NCBI GenBank assembly: GCA_938049075.1
Contig: CALICZ010000059.1
Span: forward strand, 1 to 12,834
DNA length: 12,834 bases
Direction of reading: 5' to 3'
Source: an uncultured Candidatus Saccharibacteria bacterium
GTDB lineage: Bacteria; Patescibacteriota; Saccharimonadia; Saccharimonadales; Saccharimonadaceae
This document shows, one piece after another, positions 6,056 through 12,834 of the stretch; the stretch's first letter is position 1, and each line of letters begins with the position of its first letter. Below the pieces are notes generated by a model. That model ran no database searches, was not told where the DNA came from, and saw only the letters and a list, made by a program, of their open reading frames with translations. The position numbers were made by a program, and so were the translations under genes.

Positions 6056-7492
6056 ATGCCGTCAAAAAATACGAAATTTTATAGTCTCATTCTCATCGGC
6101 CTCGATTTTGTGGTGCTGATGGCGGTGTTTTTCATCGCATACTATGTCCGCACGCAAATCGATCACCGTGATTTGCTCCATACTGTCTATGCCAGCGACT
6201 ACTTGCTTGGCTTTGTTGTCATTGCGCCAGTGTGGATTATTCTCTATGCCTCGCTTGGGCTCTATAGTGCGAGCGTCTATAGCCGGCGACTCGTCGAATG
6301 GGGGCGACTGCTGCTTGGAACATTCATGGGTATTCTGCTCGTAATTGGCTGGGAGTACGGCACACGAATGTATATCTTTCCAGCCCGCTTGGTAGCAATG
6401 TATGTCTTTCTTGGTTCGTTTTTGGCAATTGGTACGGTGCGCGAGTTGTTTCGCCTGACACGAAGTTGGCTCTTCCAGTACAACCATGGTGTGAACCGTG
6501 TGATGGTAATCGGGACATCGCTGGCAACGCGGGACATCGCTGAGTCAATCTCGACCACCTACAAGTCAGGTTTTCGTGTTGTGGCAATGGCTGGCCCCAA
6601 GCGCTTTGTGCCACCTGGGCTCGATGTTGTTCATTTTGCATCACTCGACCCTGCCCTTGCGCAGATCAAGGAGCTCAAGATCGACACCATCATCCAAACC
6701 AACCTCTACGAAAACGAAGAAAAGAACCAAAAAGTGCTTGGTGCTGCCCAAGTTAATCACATCCAATACAACTTCATCCCTGGCGAGCCAGAATTTTATA
6801 CTGGCAAAAACACCATCGATGTTTTTCTTGGCTACCCAATGATTACCGTTAGCCAAACACCACTCATTGGCTGGGGAGAAATCGCGAAGCGGATTTTCGA
6901 CACAATTATTTCTGGCATATTGCTCATTGCCCTTGCCCCGCTTTTTGTACTCCTTATCATTATGCAAAAGATCTTTAACCCCGGGCCAGCATTTTATATC
7001 TCAAAGCGCCTCAGTCGCTACTCCGAGCCAATCCAGCTCATCAAGTTCCGTAGTATGGGCGCACAGTATGGCAAGCAAGACGCAGCTGATGAATTCCGTG
7101 CAATGGGTCGCGATGACCTGGCTGAAGAGTATGAAAAAAACCGCAAGGTCGAACACGACCCACGCATCACTCGCTTTGGCAATTTTTTGCGGGCAACATC
7201 ACTTGACGAATTACCCCAGATTTTCAACGTCTTTCGTGGTGATTTGAGCTTGGTTGGGCCGCGGCCAATTCTACCCCAAGAAGTGAAGTTTAGTTCAGCC
7301 CGCACGGCACTCTTGCACAGCGTGAAGTCAGGGGTGACGGGCCTATGGCAGGTATCTGGGCGCTCAAACCTGAGCTTCGATGAGCGAATCGAGCTTGAGC
7401 TATTTTATGCCCAAAACTGGAGCTTCTGGCTGGACATCAAGATCCTATTCAAGACGATCGGCGTGGTGCTACGCAAGACAGGCGCAAAATAA
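6056..7492 (+). CDS. Polyprenyl-phosphate sugar-1-phosphate transferase (initiating glycosyltransferase)
   Basis: The 478-residue protein has the full architecture of long initiating transferases (WbaP/CpsE type). Four N-terminal membrane segments lie at about 8-30, 47-69, 85-103 and 110-130. A Rossmann-like CoA-binding-3 domain starts near 146 (VNRVMVIGTS), a membrane or re-entrant helix spans about 280-304, and the bacterial sugar transferase domain follows. Motifs include LIKFRSM (328-334), DPRITRFGNFLR (368-379), LDELPQ (383-388) with the catalytic Asp384-Glu385 pair, LSLVGPRP (398-405) and GLWQVSGR (429-436). It moves a sugar-1-phosphate from a UDP-sugar to undecaprenyl phosphate on the cytoplasmic face, the first step of surface glycan assembly. 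The sugar is not predictable; galE and glmS nearby make glucose/galactose or HexNAc substrates plausible. There is no Shine-Dalgarno; a promoter lies almost at the ATG. Confidence 0.93.
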   Translation: MPSKNTKFYSLILIGLDFVVLMAVFFIAYYVRTQIDHRDLLHTVYASDYLLGFVVIAPVWIILYASLGLYSASVYSRRLVEWGRLLLGTFMGILLVIGWEYGTRMYIFPARLVAMYVFLGSFLAIGTVRELFRLTRSWLFQYNHGVNRVMVIGTSLATRDIAESISTTYKSGFRVVAMAGPKRFVPPGLDVVHFASLDPALAQIKELKIDTIIQTNLYENEEKNQKVLGAAQVNHIQYNFIPGEPEFYTGKNTIDVFLGYPMITVSQTPLIGWGEIAKRIFDTIISGILLIALAPLFVLLIIMQKIFNPGPAFYISKRLSRYSEPIQLIKFRSMGAQYGKQDAADEFRAMGRDDLAEEYEKNRKVEHDPRITRFGNFLRATSLDELPQIFNVFRGDLSLVGPRPILPQEVKFSSARTALLHSVKSGVTGLWQVSGRSNLSFDERIELELFYAQNWSFWLDIKILFKTIGVVLRKTGAK

Positions 7493-7782
7493 ACGACATA
7501 TTGTTATAGAGCTAAAGTAAGAGAGAATAACCTCAATAGGCTGTTTCTTGTTTAGATTCCAAACCACACTATCTTTTGATAGATTTGTTCTACTCCATCT
7601 ACTGGAATACTTTGTTTATTAGTTTTCATAACAAACTGTCATCTTTAATATAAAAGATTAATAGTGGAAGGTGTCGATGTTTTATAACATCTCTAAGAAA
7701 ATAGTAGAAGTGTGGGACAGAAAATCGCAATAATAAGCCGTCGGACTTGGGCACTGCCCACAAAAAAGCGCGTAACCCTCAG
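7493..7782. other. AT-rich convergent intergenic region
   Basis: This 290-bp gap lies between two convergent genes and is clearly more AT-rich than them. It holds three small hairpins: CTATC-TTTT-GATAG (7569-7582), ATCTTT-AATATA-AAAGAT (7641-7658) and GATGTT-TTAT-AACATC (7676-7691). None is followed by a clean T-run, so no intrinsic terminator is convincing for either neighbour. An 18-codon reading frame (7677-7733) follows a GGAAGG sequence. I recognise no RNA gene. Confidence 0.5.
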
Positions 7783-8907
7783 TTATTTTATTATCTGGTC
7801 ACGCACTACCTTGCGTAGCTTGGTTAGAAATAGCGTCTTATCAAAACGCTGTGCGGTACGACGCAAGACCGTCGGATCAAAGGTTCGTTTCTCGGCCTGC
7901 TCAATTGCTTTAGCAACGCTGATACTTGTCTGTCGGTCAAATAGCACACCCACTTCGGGTGACGTCACGATATCTGTTGTCCCGCCACGCGCTAAGCCAA
8001 TCACTGGCGCACCAGCCGCTAGCGCTTCAACACTGACAATTCCAAAGTCTTCCTCTGCTGGATAGATAAAGCCACGTGCTGTTGTAATGGCCTTCTCATA
8101 CTCGGCATCGCTCGCATCGCCGAAGCGATCGGTGCGGAACTCAACTGTTGGACCAGCCAGATCAACGAGCCTATTGTGTGCGGGGCCATTACCAAAGACG
8201 ATCAGCTTCTTGCCAAGCTTCGTCGCTGCCGTGACTGCCAAGTCGTACCGCTTGTATGGCAACTGCCGGCCAATCGTCACATAATGATCACCCCGCTTGG
8301 CAGCAGGCGTAAACCGGCTTATATCTACCGGTGGATGGATGACGATACTATTTCGATTGTAATATTTTTTAATGCGCTGTTGCGTCTCGGTAGAGTTTGC
8401 CAAGAAAACATCGACTTGCCGAGCCGCTTGAAGGTCTAGCTTGCGCTGGTGTGGCACCATGAGTGGCATGAGTGTGCGAATGAGTGGATTAAGGTTACCA
8501 TAGCCTGGATCGCGCCGATATTCATCGTAGTGACTCCAGTAGTATCGTGGTGGTGTGTGGCAGTAGTTGATGATGACTTGGCCAGGCCGCGTCTTTCTCA
8601 CTTGGTGACCATGCATGTATGAGCTGGTGAGGATGATATCAAACTCACGCAAATCAAGTCGCCGCATCGCTTTAACAGCCAGTGTTGGAAACAGCTTATA
8701 ATACGTGCGCACCTTGCGCGGGATTTTTTGCAAAAACGACGGCCGAACATCAAGCTCAGCAAAGGCTGGCATTTTGTCCTCATTATACATTGCGGTATAG
8801 ATCGGCGCATCCGGAAAAGCTTCGTGCATGGCCAACACGACATTCTCGGCACCACCCATTGTTGTCAAGAAGTCGCAGACAATGGCAATTTTGGGTTGTT
8901 TACTCAT
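7783..8907 (-). CDS. GT4-family glycosyltransferase (GT-B fold)
   Basis: From ATG 8907 the protein has 374 residues. The N-terminal acceptor domain shows the early glycine loop (TTMGGAENVV, 15-24) and the marker CHTPPRYYW (116-124) of WbaZ-like transferases. The C-terminal donor domain shows IGRQLPYKRYD (212-222) and the GT4 EX7E motif, Glu286 to Glu294 in EEDFGIVSVE, then AAGAPVIG. It retains the sugar-nucleotide configuration and most likely adds a mannose-like or related hexose to an undecaprenyl-linked glycan at the inner membrane face; donor and acceptor are unproven. A longer frame from TTG 8925 exists, but ATG 8907 begins the family's conserved beta strand (PKIAIVCDF). It lies 39 bp after glmS on the same strand and may be read through from it, although a -10-like TACACT sits 6 bp before the ATG. 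Confidence 0.9.
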   Translation of the reverse strand: MSKQPKIAIVCDFLTTMGGAENVVLAMHEAFPDAPIYTAMYNEDKMPAFAELDVRPSFLQKIPRKVRTYYKLFPTLAVKAMRRLDLREFDIILTSSYMHGHQVRKTRPGQVIINYCHTPPRYYWSHYDEYRRDPGYGNLNPLIRTLMPLMVPHQRKLDLQAARQVDVFLANSTETQQRIKKYYNRNSIVIHPPVDISRFTPAAKRGDHYVTIGRQLPYKRYDLAVTAATKLGKKLIVFGNGPAHNRLVDLAGPTVEFRTDRFGDASDAEYEKAITTARGFIYPAEEDFGIVSVEALAAGAPVIGLARGGTTDIVTSPEVGVLFDRQTSISVAKAIEQAEKRTFDPTVLRRTAQRFDKTLFLTKLRKVVRDQIIK

Positions 8908-8913
8908 AGTATC

Positions 8914-8919
8914 AGTGTA
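8914..8919 (-). promoter_or_regulatory. Possible -10 element of the GT4 gene
   Basis: Leftward TACACT lies 6 bp before ATG 8907, in the 39-bp gap after glmS. The ATG has no Shine-Dalgarno, which fits initiation at a leaderless mRNA. There is no clear -35 or extended TGn, so this is the weakest member of the set. Confidence 0.4.
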
Positions 8920-8946
8920 GCGCAAAGGAGAGATTTTACCTATACC

Positions 8947-10773
8947 TTACTCCACCGTCACACTCTTGGCAAGATTGCGCGGCTGGTCGACATCGTGCCC
9001 CCGCTCCACCGCCATATAGTAAGCAAAAAGCTGTGATATAACATTAAACAAAATTGGCGTGAGGTGCTGCAGCTTAGTTGCAACACGCACCACTGTCTCG
9101 GCAGGGACGCGTTTATCTGTGTCGGTAATGACAATCGCATGAGCACCGCGTGCATTCATCTCGATTAAATTACTTTGCGATTTTTCGTACAGCCAATTGT
9201 CCTGCAGATAGCATACCTCAAAGAAATGATCGTCAATCAAAGCAATTGGCCCATGCTTGAGCTCACCTGCTGCATAGGCTTCAGCATGAATATAGCTTAC
9301 CTCCTTAAGCTTAAGTGCGCCTTCAAGTGCAGCTGGGTAGAGTGTATCGCGACCAATATAGAGCGCATGATTATAGTGGGCATAATTATGTGCGATGTTT
9401 TTGACGCTATCAGCTTGCTTAGCCAGCGTCTTTTCGATCTCGGCTGGTAGCATCTCAAGCTCGTTAATAAACTCACCTATCAGCTGTGGGTTCGTTCCCT
9501 TGGCCGCTGCGAGCATAAGGCCAAAAATTGTCATTGCCGCCACTTGCGAAGTAAAGGCCTTGGTGCTGGCCACACTGATCTCTGCCCCCACGTGTACATA
9601 TACTCCACCGTCAACTTCGCGCGCAATCGTACTCCCCACTGCATTGACGACACCAAGGCACGTCACACCACGCCGTTTGAGTTCCGTGAGACAGGCCAAT
9701 GTATCGGCCGTCTCACCACTCTGACTCACAATGAGCGCAACGGTATGCTCGGGGATGTTATATGCTCGGTAGCGTAGCTCACTAGCAATCTCCACACTCA
9801 CTGTTACATCATCAGTCAGTTGCTCAATAAAATAACTAGCCTGCATCCCCGCAAAATACGCCGTGCCACAGCCCACAATCATCACATGCTTGATCTGTCG
9901 CAATGCAGCATCACTTAAGCCTATACCGCCTAGCCGGGCATAGCGCTGTGCGGCAATCACTCGCCCAGCCAGCGTTGCTGCAAGACTAGTCGGCTGCTCA
10001 AATATTTCTTTGAGGAGAAAGTGGTCGTACCCCTGTTTTTGAATAGCTTGCAAGTCCATTTCTAGCGTCTCTACTTGCACATCGACCACTTGCGAATCCG
10101 TCGTTTGGAGCTCAAGGCCAGTGCGAGTGCAGCGCCCTACTTCGCCGTCATGCAGATAGACCACTTGGTTGGTATACCCCACTAAGGCCGATGCATCACT
10201 GGCAATGTACGTTTCGCCATCACCCAGCCCAACAATGAGCGGACTACCCTTGCGCGCCACAATAATCTCATCAGGGTCATTCGCTTGAACAACTGCTAAG
10301 CCATATGTGCCTACCACCATTTTGAGCGCACCTCGCACTGCTGCCAAGAGGTCTGGTGCTTGCTTATGCAAGTAATCGATCAGCGCCGTCAATACCTCGG
10401 TGTCAGTATCACTCTTAAATTCATACTCGTGCGCTGCAAGCATCGTCTTGAGCGCCTGATAGTTCTCGATAATGCCGTTATGTACAACGTAGATCTGCCC
10501 CACCTGATGCGGATGAGCATTGCGTTTGCTGGGTGCCCCGTGGGTTGCCCAGCGAGTGTGACCAATGCCAACCGTATCAGTCGTCTTGTGGCGAGCTGTG
10601 AGCTCATTCAGCGCAGCCACCTTACCTTTTGTTCGAAGTAATGTTGGCGCAGCATCCTTGTCGAGTGTAACAATACCGGCACTATCATATCCGCGATATT
10701 CAAGCCGCTTGAGCTCCGTCAGCAGTACACCCTGCGCTGGCCGCGTTCCGATATATCCAACTATTCCACACAT
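8947..10773 (-). CDS. glmS: Glutamine-fructose-6-phosphate aminotransferase (isomerizing)
   Basis: The 608-residue protein matches the usual GlmS length and order. The N-terminal Ntn-type glutaminase domain (about 1-220) begins MCGIVGYIG, so Cys2 becomes the N-terminal nucleophile after Met removal; EYRGYDSAG, HTRWATHG, HNGIIENY and SDTDTE follow. Two SIS sugar-isomerase domains come next, with VGCGTAYFAG, SQSGETADT and ASTKAFTSQ in the first and LKEVSYIHAEAY and LKHGPIAL in the second. The C-terminal tail DQPRNLAKSVTVE is the conserved one that closes the active site. The enzyme makes glucosamine-6-phosphate from fructose-6-phosphate and glutamine, the entry to UDP-GlcNAc for peptidoglycan and surface glycans. 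It has a conventional promoter and Shine-Dalgarno. The leader is only about 15 nt, so there is no room for a glmS ribozyme. A glycosyltransferase gene follows. Confidence 0.98.
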   Translation of the reverse strand: MCGIVGYIGTRPAQGVLLTELKRLEYRGYDSAGIVTLDKDAAPTLLRTKGKVAALNELTARHKTTDTVGIGHTRWATHGAPSKRNAHPHQVGQIYVVHNGIIENYQALKTMLAAHEYEFKSDTDTEVLTALIDYLHKQAPDLLAAVRGALKMVVGTYGLAVVQANDPDEIIVARKGSPLIVGLGDGETYIASDASALVGYTNQVVYLHDGEVGRCTRTGLELQTTDSQVVDVQVETLEMDLQAIQKQGYDHFLLKEIFEQPTSLAATLAGRVIAAQRYARLGGIGLSDAALRQIKHVMIVGCGTAYFAGMQASYFIEQLTDDVTVSVEIASELRYRAYNIPEHTVALIVSQSGETADTLACLTELKRRGVTCLGVVNAVGSTIAREVDGGVYVHVGAEISVASTKAFTSQVAAMTIFGLMLAAAKGTNPQLIGEFINELEMLPAEIEKTLAKQADSVKNIAHNYAHYNHALYIGRDTLYPAALEGALKLKEVSYIHAEAYAAGELKHGPIALIDDHFFEVCYLQDNWLYEKSQSNLIEMNARGAHAIVITDTDKRVPAETVVRVATKLQHLTPILFNVISQLFAYYMAVERGHDVDQPRNLAKSVTVE

Positions 10774-10780
10774 AGGTTTT

Positions 10781-10800
10781 TCCTTTCCTCTTGTATTATA
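10781..10800 (-). promoter_or_regulatory. glmS -10 element and Shine-Dalgarno
   Basis: Leftward, a consensus TATAAT (10800-10795) predicts transcription from about 10788, giving a leader near 15 nt. The leader carries a GAGGAAAGGA purine run with AAAGGA 7 nt before ATG 10773. The -35 is weak. This is the only apparently promoter-proximal gene here with a normal leader and Shine-Dalgarno. Confidence 0.65.
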
Positions 10801-11050
10801 GCGCTTTGGTCTTTGCCTTCTAGTGTACTCTCATTTTTAAATAATTTTGCAAGAATGTAAAAATTACAATGATTTTTCTCTGTTGTTATCCTGTTTTGTG
10901 TGTTAGATTGTGTTGGCGTTTTTACATCAATAGCACTTTACCCATAAAAGATAGAGAAAAACGACAGAAAAAGCAAGAACGAATGCAGTGCTTATTCTCA
11001 GCAATAGTTAAGCCGATATGCTCATACTTATAGACAACGAATAATACGAT
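10801..11050. other. Intergenic region between divergent glmS and galE
   Basis: This AT-rich stretch separates two divergent genes. Apart from the two promoters at its edges I see no strong structure. It contains a 5-bp hairpin TGTAA-AAA-TTACA (about 10857-10869) and a 54-codon plus-strand frame (10869-11033). The frame has a hydrophobic, cysteine-rich start and a lysine/arginine/glutamate-rich middle, but no Shine-Dalgarno or clear promoter. I do not call it a gene. Confidence 0.5.
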
Positions 11051-11054
11051 ATGT

Positions 11055-11083
11055 TCGACATTTTTTCGACGAAGGGGTATACT
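11055..11083 (+). promoter_or_regulatory. galE promoter predicting a leaderless mRNA
   Basis: The -35 TCGACA (11055-11060, 5 of 6), a 17-bp spacer and the -10 TATACT (11078-11083, 5 of 6) make a good sigma70-type promoter. ATG 11091 lies 7 bp after the -10, just where transcription should start. The intervening AGGTGAT resembles the 3' half of an extended Shine-Dalgarno, but it would sit upstream of the transcript start and too near the ATG. A direct repeat of TTCGAC (11054-11059 and 11065-11070, one helical turn apart) overlaps the -35 and could be an operator. Confidence 0.8.
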
Positions 11084-11090
11084 AGGTGAT

Positions 11091-12113
11091 ATGAGTAGAG
11101 AAACGATTTTAGTCACTGGTGGCGCTGGGTATATTGGCAGCCACACCATTATTGAGCTTATTGCGGCAGAATTTGATGTCGTCGTTATTGACAATCTTGC
11201 CAATGCGAGCCATGAAAGCCTGCAACGCGTCGAAACAATTACCGGCACAACTATCCCCTTTGTCGAAGCTGATGTGCGTGACCGATCGGCACTCGATGCG
11301 ATTTTTACTAAGTATGATATCAGTGCTGTGATTCACTTTGCTGGACTCAAGGCAGTTGGTGAGTCGGTTGAGAAACCGCTGGAATACTATGACTGCAATC
11401 TTAGCTCAACCCTCACCCTCTTAGCTGCAATGCGACAACATGGGGTGCATCGACTTGTTTTCTCAAGCTCTGCGACGGTCTATGGCACACCAGAGTCATT
11501 GCCACTCACTGAATCATCACGCACTGGCACCGGTATTACTAACCCATACGGCTGGACGAAATATATGATCGAGCAGATCATTCGTGACTATTGCGTGGCG
11601 CACCCCGACTTTCAAGCAACCATCTTACGCTACTTTAATCCGATTGGTGCGCATATATCAGGTATGATTGGCGAAGATCCAAATGGCATCCCTAATAATC
11701 TCCTACCCTATGTTGCACAAGTTGCAGTTGGAAAATTGCAAAGCGTTGGTGTATTTGGTGATGACTACGACACGCCCGACGGTACCGGTGTGCGCGACTA
11801 CATTCACGTTGTCGACCTCGCTAAAGGGCATGTGGCTGCTCTATCACACATGAAGCAAGGCGAGCACACCTATAACCTTGGCACTGGCCATGGTACCTCT
11901 GTTTTGGAGATCATTAGTGCCTTTGGCAAAGCGTGCAAACATGACATTCCATACGAGATAAAACCACGCCGGGCTGGTGATATTGCAGCTTGCTATGCCG
12001 ACTGCAGCAAGGCACAGCAAGAGCTTGGTTGGCAAGCAGAATTGTCCATCGAACAAGCCTGTGAAGACTCCTGGCGCTGGCAGTCTCACAACCCAAATGG
12101 CTATAATAATTAA
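11091..12113 (+). CDS. galE: UDP-glucose 4-epimerase
   Basis: The 340-residue protein is a full-length extended short-chain dehydrogenase of the GalE type. It shows the NAD-binding GGAGYIGSH (10-18), FAGLKAVGES (83-92), SSSATVYG (125-132) and the catalytic Tyr153/Lys157 in YGWTK, followed by RYFNPIGAH (180-188) and a tail ending in NPNGY as in typical GalE. It interconverts UDP-glucose and UDP-galactose, and in some homologues the HexNAc forms. Substrate range cannot be read here. In this setting it most likely supplies UDP-galactose or UDP-GalNAc for surface glycans rather than galactose catabolism, since no galK or galT is present. It is transcribed alone from its own promoter and ends at an intrinsic terminator 9 bp after the stop. 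Confidence 0.95.
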   Translation: MSRETILVTGGAGYIGSHTIIELIAAEFDVVVIDNLANASHESLQRVETITGTTIPFVEADVRDRSALDAIFTKYDISAVIHFAGLKAVGESVEKPLEYYDCNLSSTLTLLAAMRQHGVHRLVFSSSATVYGTPESLPLTESSRTGTGITNPYGWTKYMIEQIIRDYCVAHPDFQATILRYFNPIGAHISGMIGEDPNGIPNNLLPYVAQVAVGKLQSVGVFGDDYDTPDGTGVRDYIHVVDLAKGHVAALSHMKQGEHTYNLGTGHGTSVLEIISAFGKACKHDIPYEIKPRRAGDIAACYADCSKAQQELGWQAELSIEQACEDSWRWQSHNPNGYNN

Positions 12114-12122
12114 AATTTAGAT

Positions 12123-12143
12123 AATACCCCATGAGGGTATTTT
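12123..12143 (+). terminator. Intrinsic terminator of galE
   Basis: AATACCC (12123-12129) and GGGTATT (12135-12141) pair as a 7-bp stem with a 5-nt CATGA loop and run into TTTT at 12140-12143. It starts 9 bp after the galE stop codon. Confidence 0.8.
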
Positions 12144-12311
12144 GCAATGAACAAAATGTTTATTATATTCAAACTGAGTATATTATTTGTTCATACAATA
12201 ATTTTATTATTCAAAAACGTAGACTTCTTGCTATGTACTTTTGCATCTCTGAGTAATAAATGTATACAAACTATTGTTGCCTACTAAAGATTAATCTATA
12301 GAAATAATAAA

Positions 12312-12332
12312 CAGCCCATAGATATTGGGCTG
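12312..12332 (-). terminator. Intrinsic terminator of the nucleotidyltransferase gene
   Basis: CAGCCCA (12312-12318) and TGGGCTG (12326-12332) form a 7-bp GC-rich stem with a 7-nt loop. On the minus strand the stem is followed by TTTATTATTT, so it ends the leftward transcript about 40 bp after its stop codon. The plus-strand continuation (CTTTGTT) is weaker. Confidence 0.85.
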
Positions 12333-12374
12333 CTTTGTTACTGCAAAAATAGCAAGGTTCGGTTTAGACGCCTA

Positions 12375-12806
12375 CTATTCTTGGCCAGTCGCTTGGTTGA
12401 TACGGGTTGAGGAATCTGGTTTACCTTCGCCAGCATCGAAGCGCATTTCTATATTGTACTTTTTACACACTTCTGCTTCGGGAATAGCCTTCTCCGTGTC
12501 ACGATCACCGCCGTTGGCAAAAATAAGTTGGTCGCCAGGATATTGGCCAGCAACCATCTCGAGTGATTTTATTTGTGTAGGATCTTCGTCGATCGATAGA
12601 ATCACTTGGTCAACACCTTTGAGAGCACGCATGAGACGCAGGCGATTGCTTTCGTTGAGGATAATTTTACCTTTTTTCAGCAACTGTTGCTTGTCGTTGT
12701 TGACAATAACAATAAGTTTGTCGCCCATTGCGGCAGCTGCTTCGATCATATCGATATGCCCACCATGGAGCGGGTTAAAATAACCACTGACAATTACTAC
12801 TCGCAT
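12375..12806 (-). CDS. Cytidylyltransferase-like nucleotidyltransferase (RfaE/TagD-type domain)
   Basis: The 143-residue protein is a single nucleotidyltransferase domain of the HxGH superfamily. It shows GYFNPLHGGHIDMI (8-21) with the nucleotide-binding His14 and His17, VNNDKQQLLKKGK (35-47), FANGGDRDT (96-104) and a C-terminal SSTR (132-135), which corresponds to the phosphate-binding ISSTR motif. Relatives transfer CMP or AMP to glycerol-3-phosphate, ribitol-5-phosphate, heptose-1-phosphate, ethanolamine phosphate or FMN. The FANGGDR patch, as I recall it, is nearest to HldE/RfaE-like enzymes of sugar activation, but the substrate cannot be fixed from sequence. The glycan genes around it favour a sugar- or polyol-phosphate. 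The start is backed by AAGGAGAT 5 nt upstream. The 28 bp before it reach the window edge, so I cannot say whether it begins or continues an operon. Confidence 0.88.
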   Translation of the reverse strand: MRVVIVSGYFNPLHGGHIDMIEAAAAMGDKLIVIVNNDKQQLLKKGKIILNESNRLRLMRALKGVDQVILSIDEDPTQIKSLEMVAGQYPGDQLIFANGGDRDTEKAIPEAEVCKKYNIEMRFDAGEGKPDSSTRINQATGQE

Positions 12807-12811
12807 TTATT

Positions 12812-12819
12812 ATCTCCTT
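12812..12819 (-). promoter_or_regulatory. Shine-Dalgarno of the nucleotidyltransferase gene
   Basis: On the minus strand AAGGAGAT ends 5 nt before ATG 12806. It supports the start and suggests either a normal leader or an internal operon position, unlike the leaderless-looking genes in this window. Confidence 0.75.
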
Positions 12820-12834
12820 GTCGTTTACCATTAG

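Noticed and set aside
7748..7767. Hairpin TGGGC-ACT-GCCCA next to a six-A run as a terminator
   Set aside because: On the plus strand A residues, not T, follow the stem. On the minus strand the T-run precedes the stem. Neither orientation makes an intrinsic terminator.
8907..8925. Longer GT4 start at TTG 8925
   Set aside because: It adds only six residues that match nothing in the family, has no Shine-Dalgarno, and would include the likely -10 element. ATG 8907 starts right before the conserved first strand.
10774..10830. glmS ribozyme/riboswitch upstream of glmS
   Set aside because: The predicted leader is about 15 nt and is used by the Shine-Dalgarno. No ribozyme core can fit.
11041..11060. 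SOS box near the galE promoter (ATATGTTCG)
   Set aside because: The right half resembles the Gram-positive LexA box, but the left half (CGAAC) is missing, so only a half-site is present.
10922..11248. 108-codon minus-strand frame overlapping the galE start
   Set aside because: More than half is the antisense shadow of galE, it has no Shine-Dalgarno or recognisable motif, and it would cross the galE promoter.

Overview
The window (about half G+C by eye) looks like part of a compact bacterial genome using the standard code, with TAA, TAG and TGA all ending genes. I infer a Patescibacteria/CPR member, most likely Saccharibacteria (TM7). The grounds are the tight packing, the mix of apparently leaderless and Shine-Dalgarno-led genes, a LexA-like protein reduced to its DNA-binding half, and an envelope gene set without LPS-core genes. 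This placement is inference and needs a marker gene or homology search.

Layout. At 1-2301 (+) a two-gene unit encodes a DUF1152 protein and an endonuclease/exonuclease/phosphatase-fold enzyme. It ends in a stem-loop over the stop codon and an apparent bidirectional terminator. At 2419-2493 (-) lies a tRNA-Asn(GUU) with encoded CCA and its own sigma70-type promoter. At 6003-2563 (-) is a three-gene run: an O-antigen-ligase-like membrane protein, a 120-aa LexA-like repressor without its protease domain (ATGA overlap with the gene before it), and a membrane-anchored penicillin-recognising serine hydrolase that also has its own promoter. A 52-bp divergent promoter region separates this run from a polyprenyl-phosphate sugar-1-phosphate transferase (6056-7492, +). 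After a convergent AT-rich gap come a GT4 glycosyltransferase and glmS (8907-7783 and 10773-8947, both -). A 317-bp gap leads to galE (11091-12113, +) with a good promoter and terminator. A nucleotidyltransferase (12806-12375, -) closes the window.

How it fits together. Most of the genes make or attach surface glycans. GlmS makes glucosamine-6-phosphate (toward UDP-GlcNAc), GalE interconverts UDP-hexoses, and the terminal nucleotidyltransferase may activate a further sugar or polyol. The initiating transferase loads the first sugar on undecaprenyl phosphate, the GT4 enzyme extends it, and the O-antigen-ligase-like protein would polymerise or transfer the product outside the membrane. The serine hydrolase acts on, or senses, peptidoglycan. 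No flippase gene is in the window.

The two most interesting signals are (1) -10 promoter elements placed only 6-10 bp before the start codons of five genes, predicting leaderless or near-leaderless mRNAs, while genes inside transcription units carry classical Shine-Dalgarno sequences; and (2) the protease-less LexA-like regulator translationally coupled to a cell-surface glycan gene. I found no CRISPR array, insertion sequence, phage gene or obvious new defence system.
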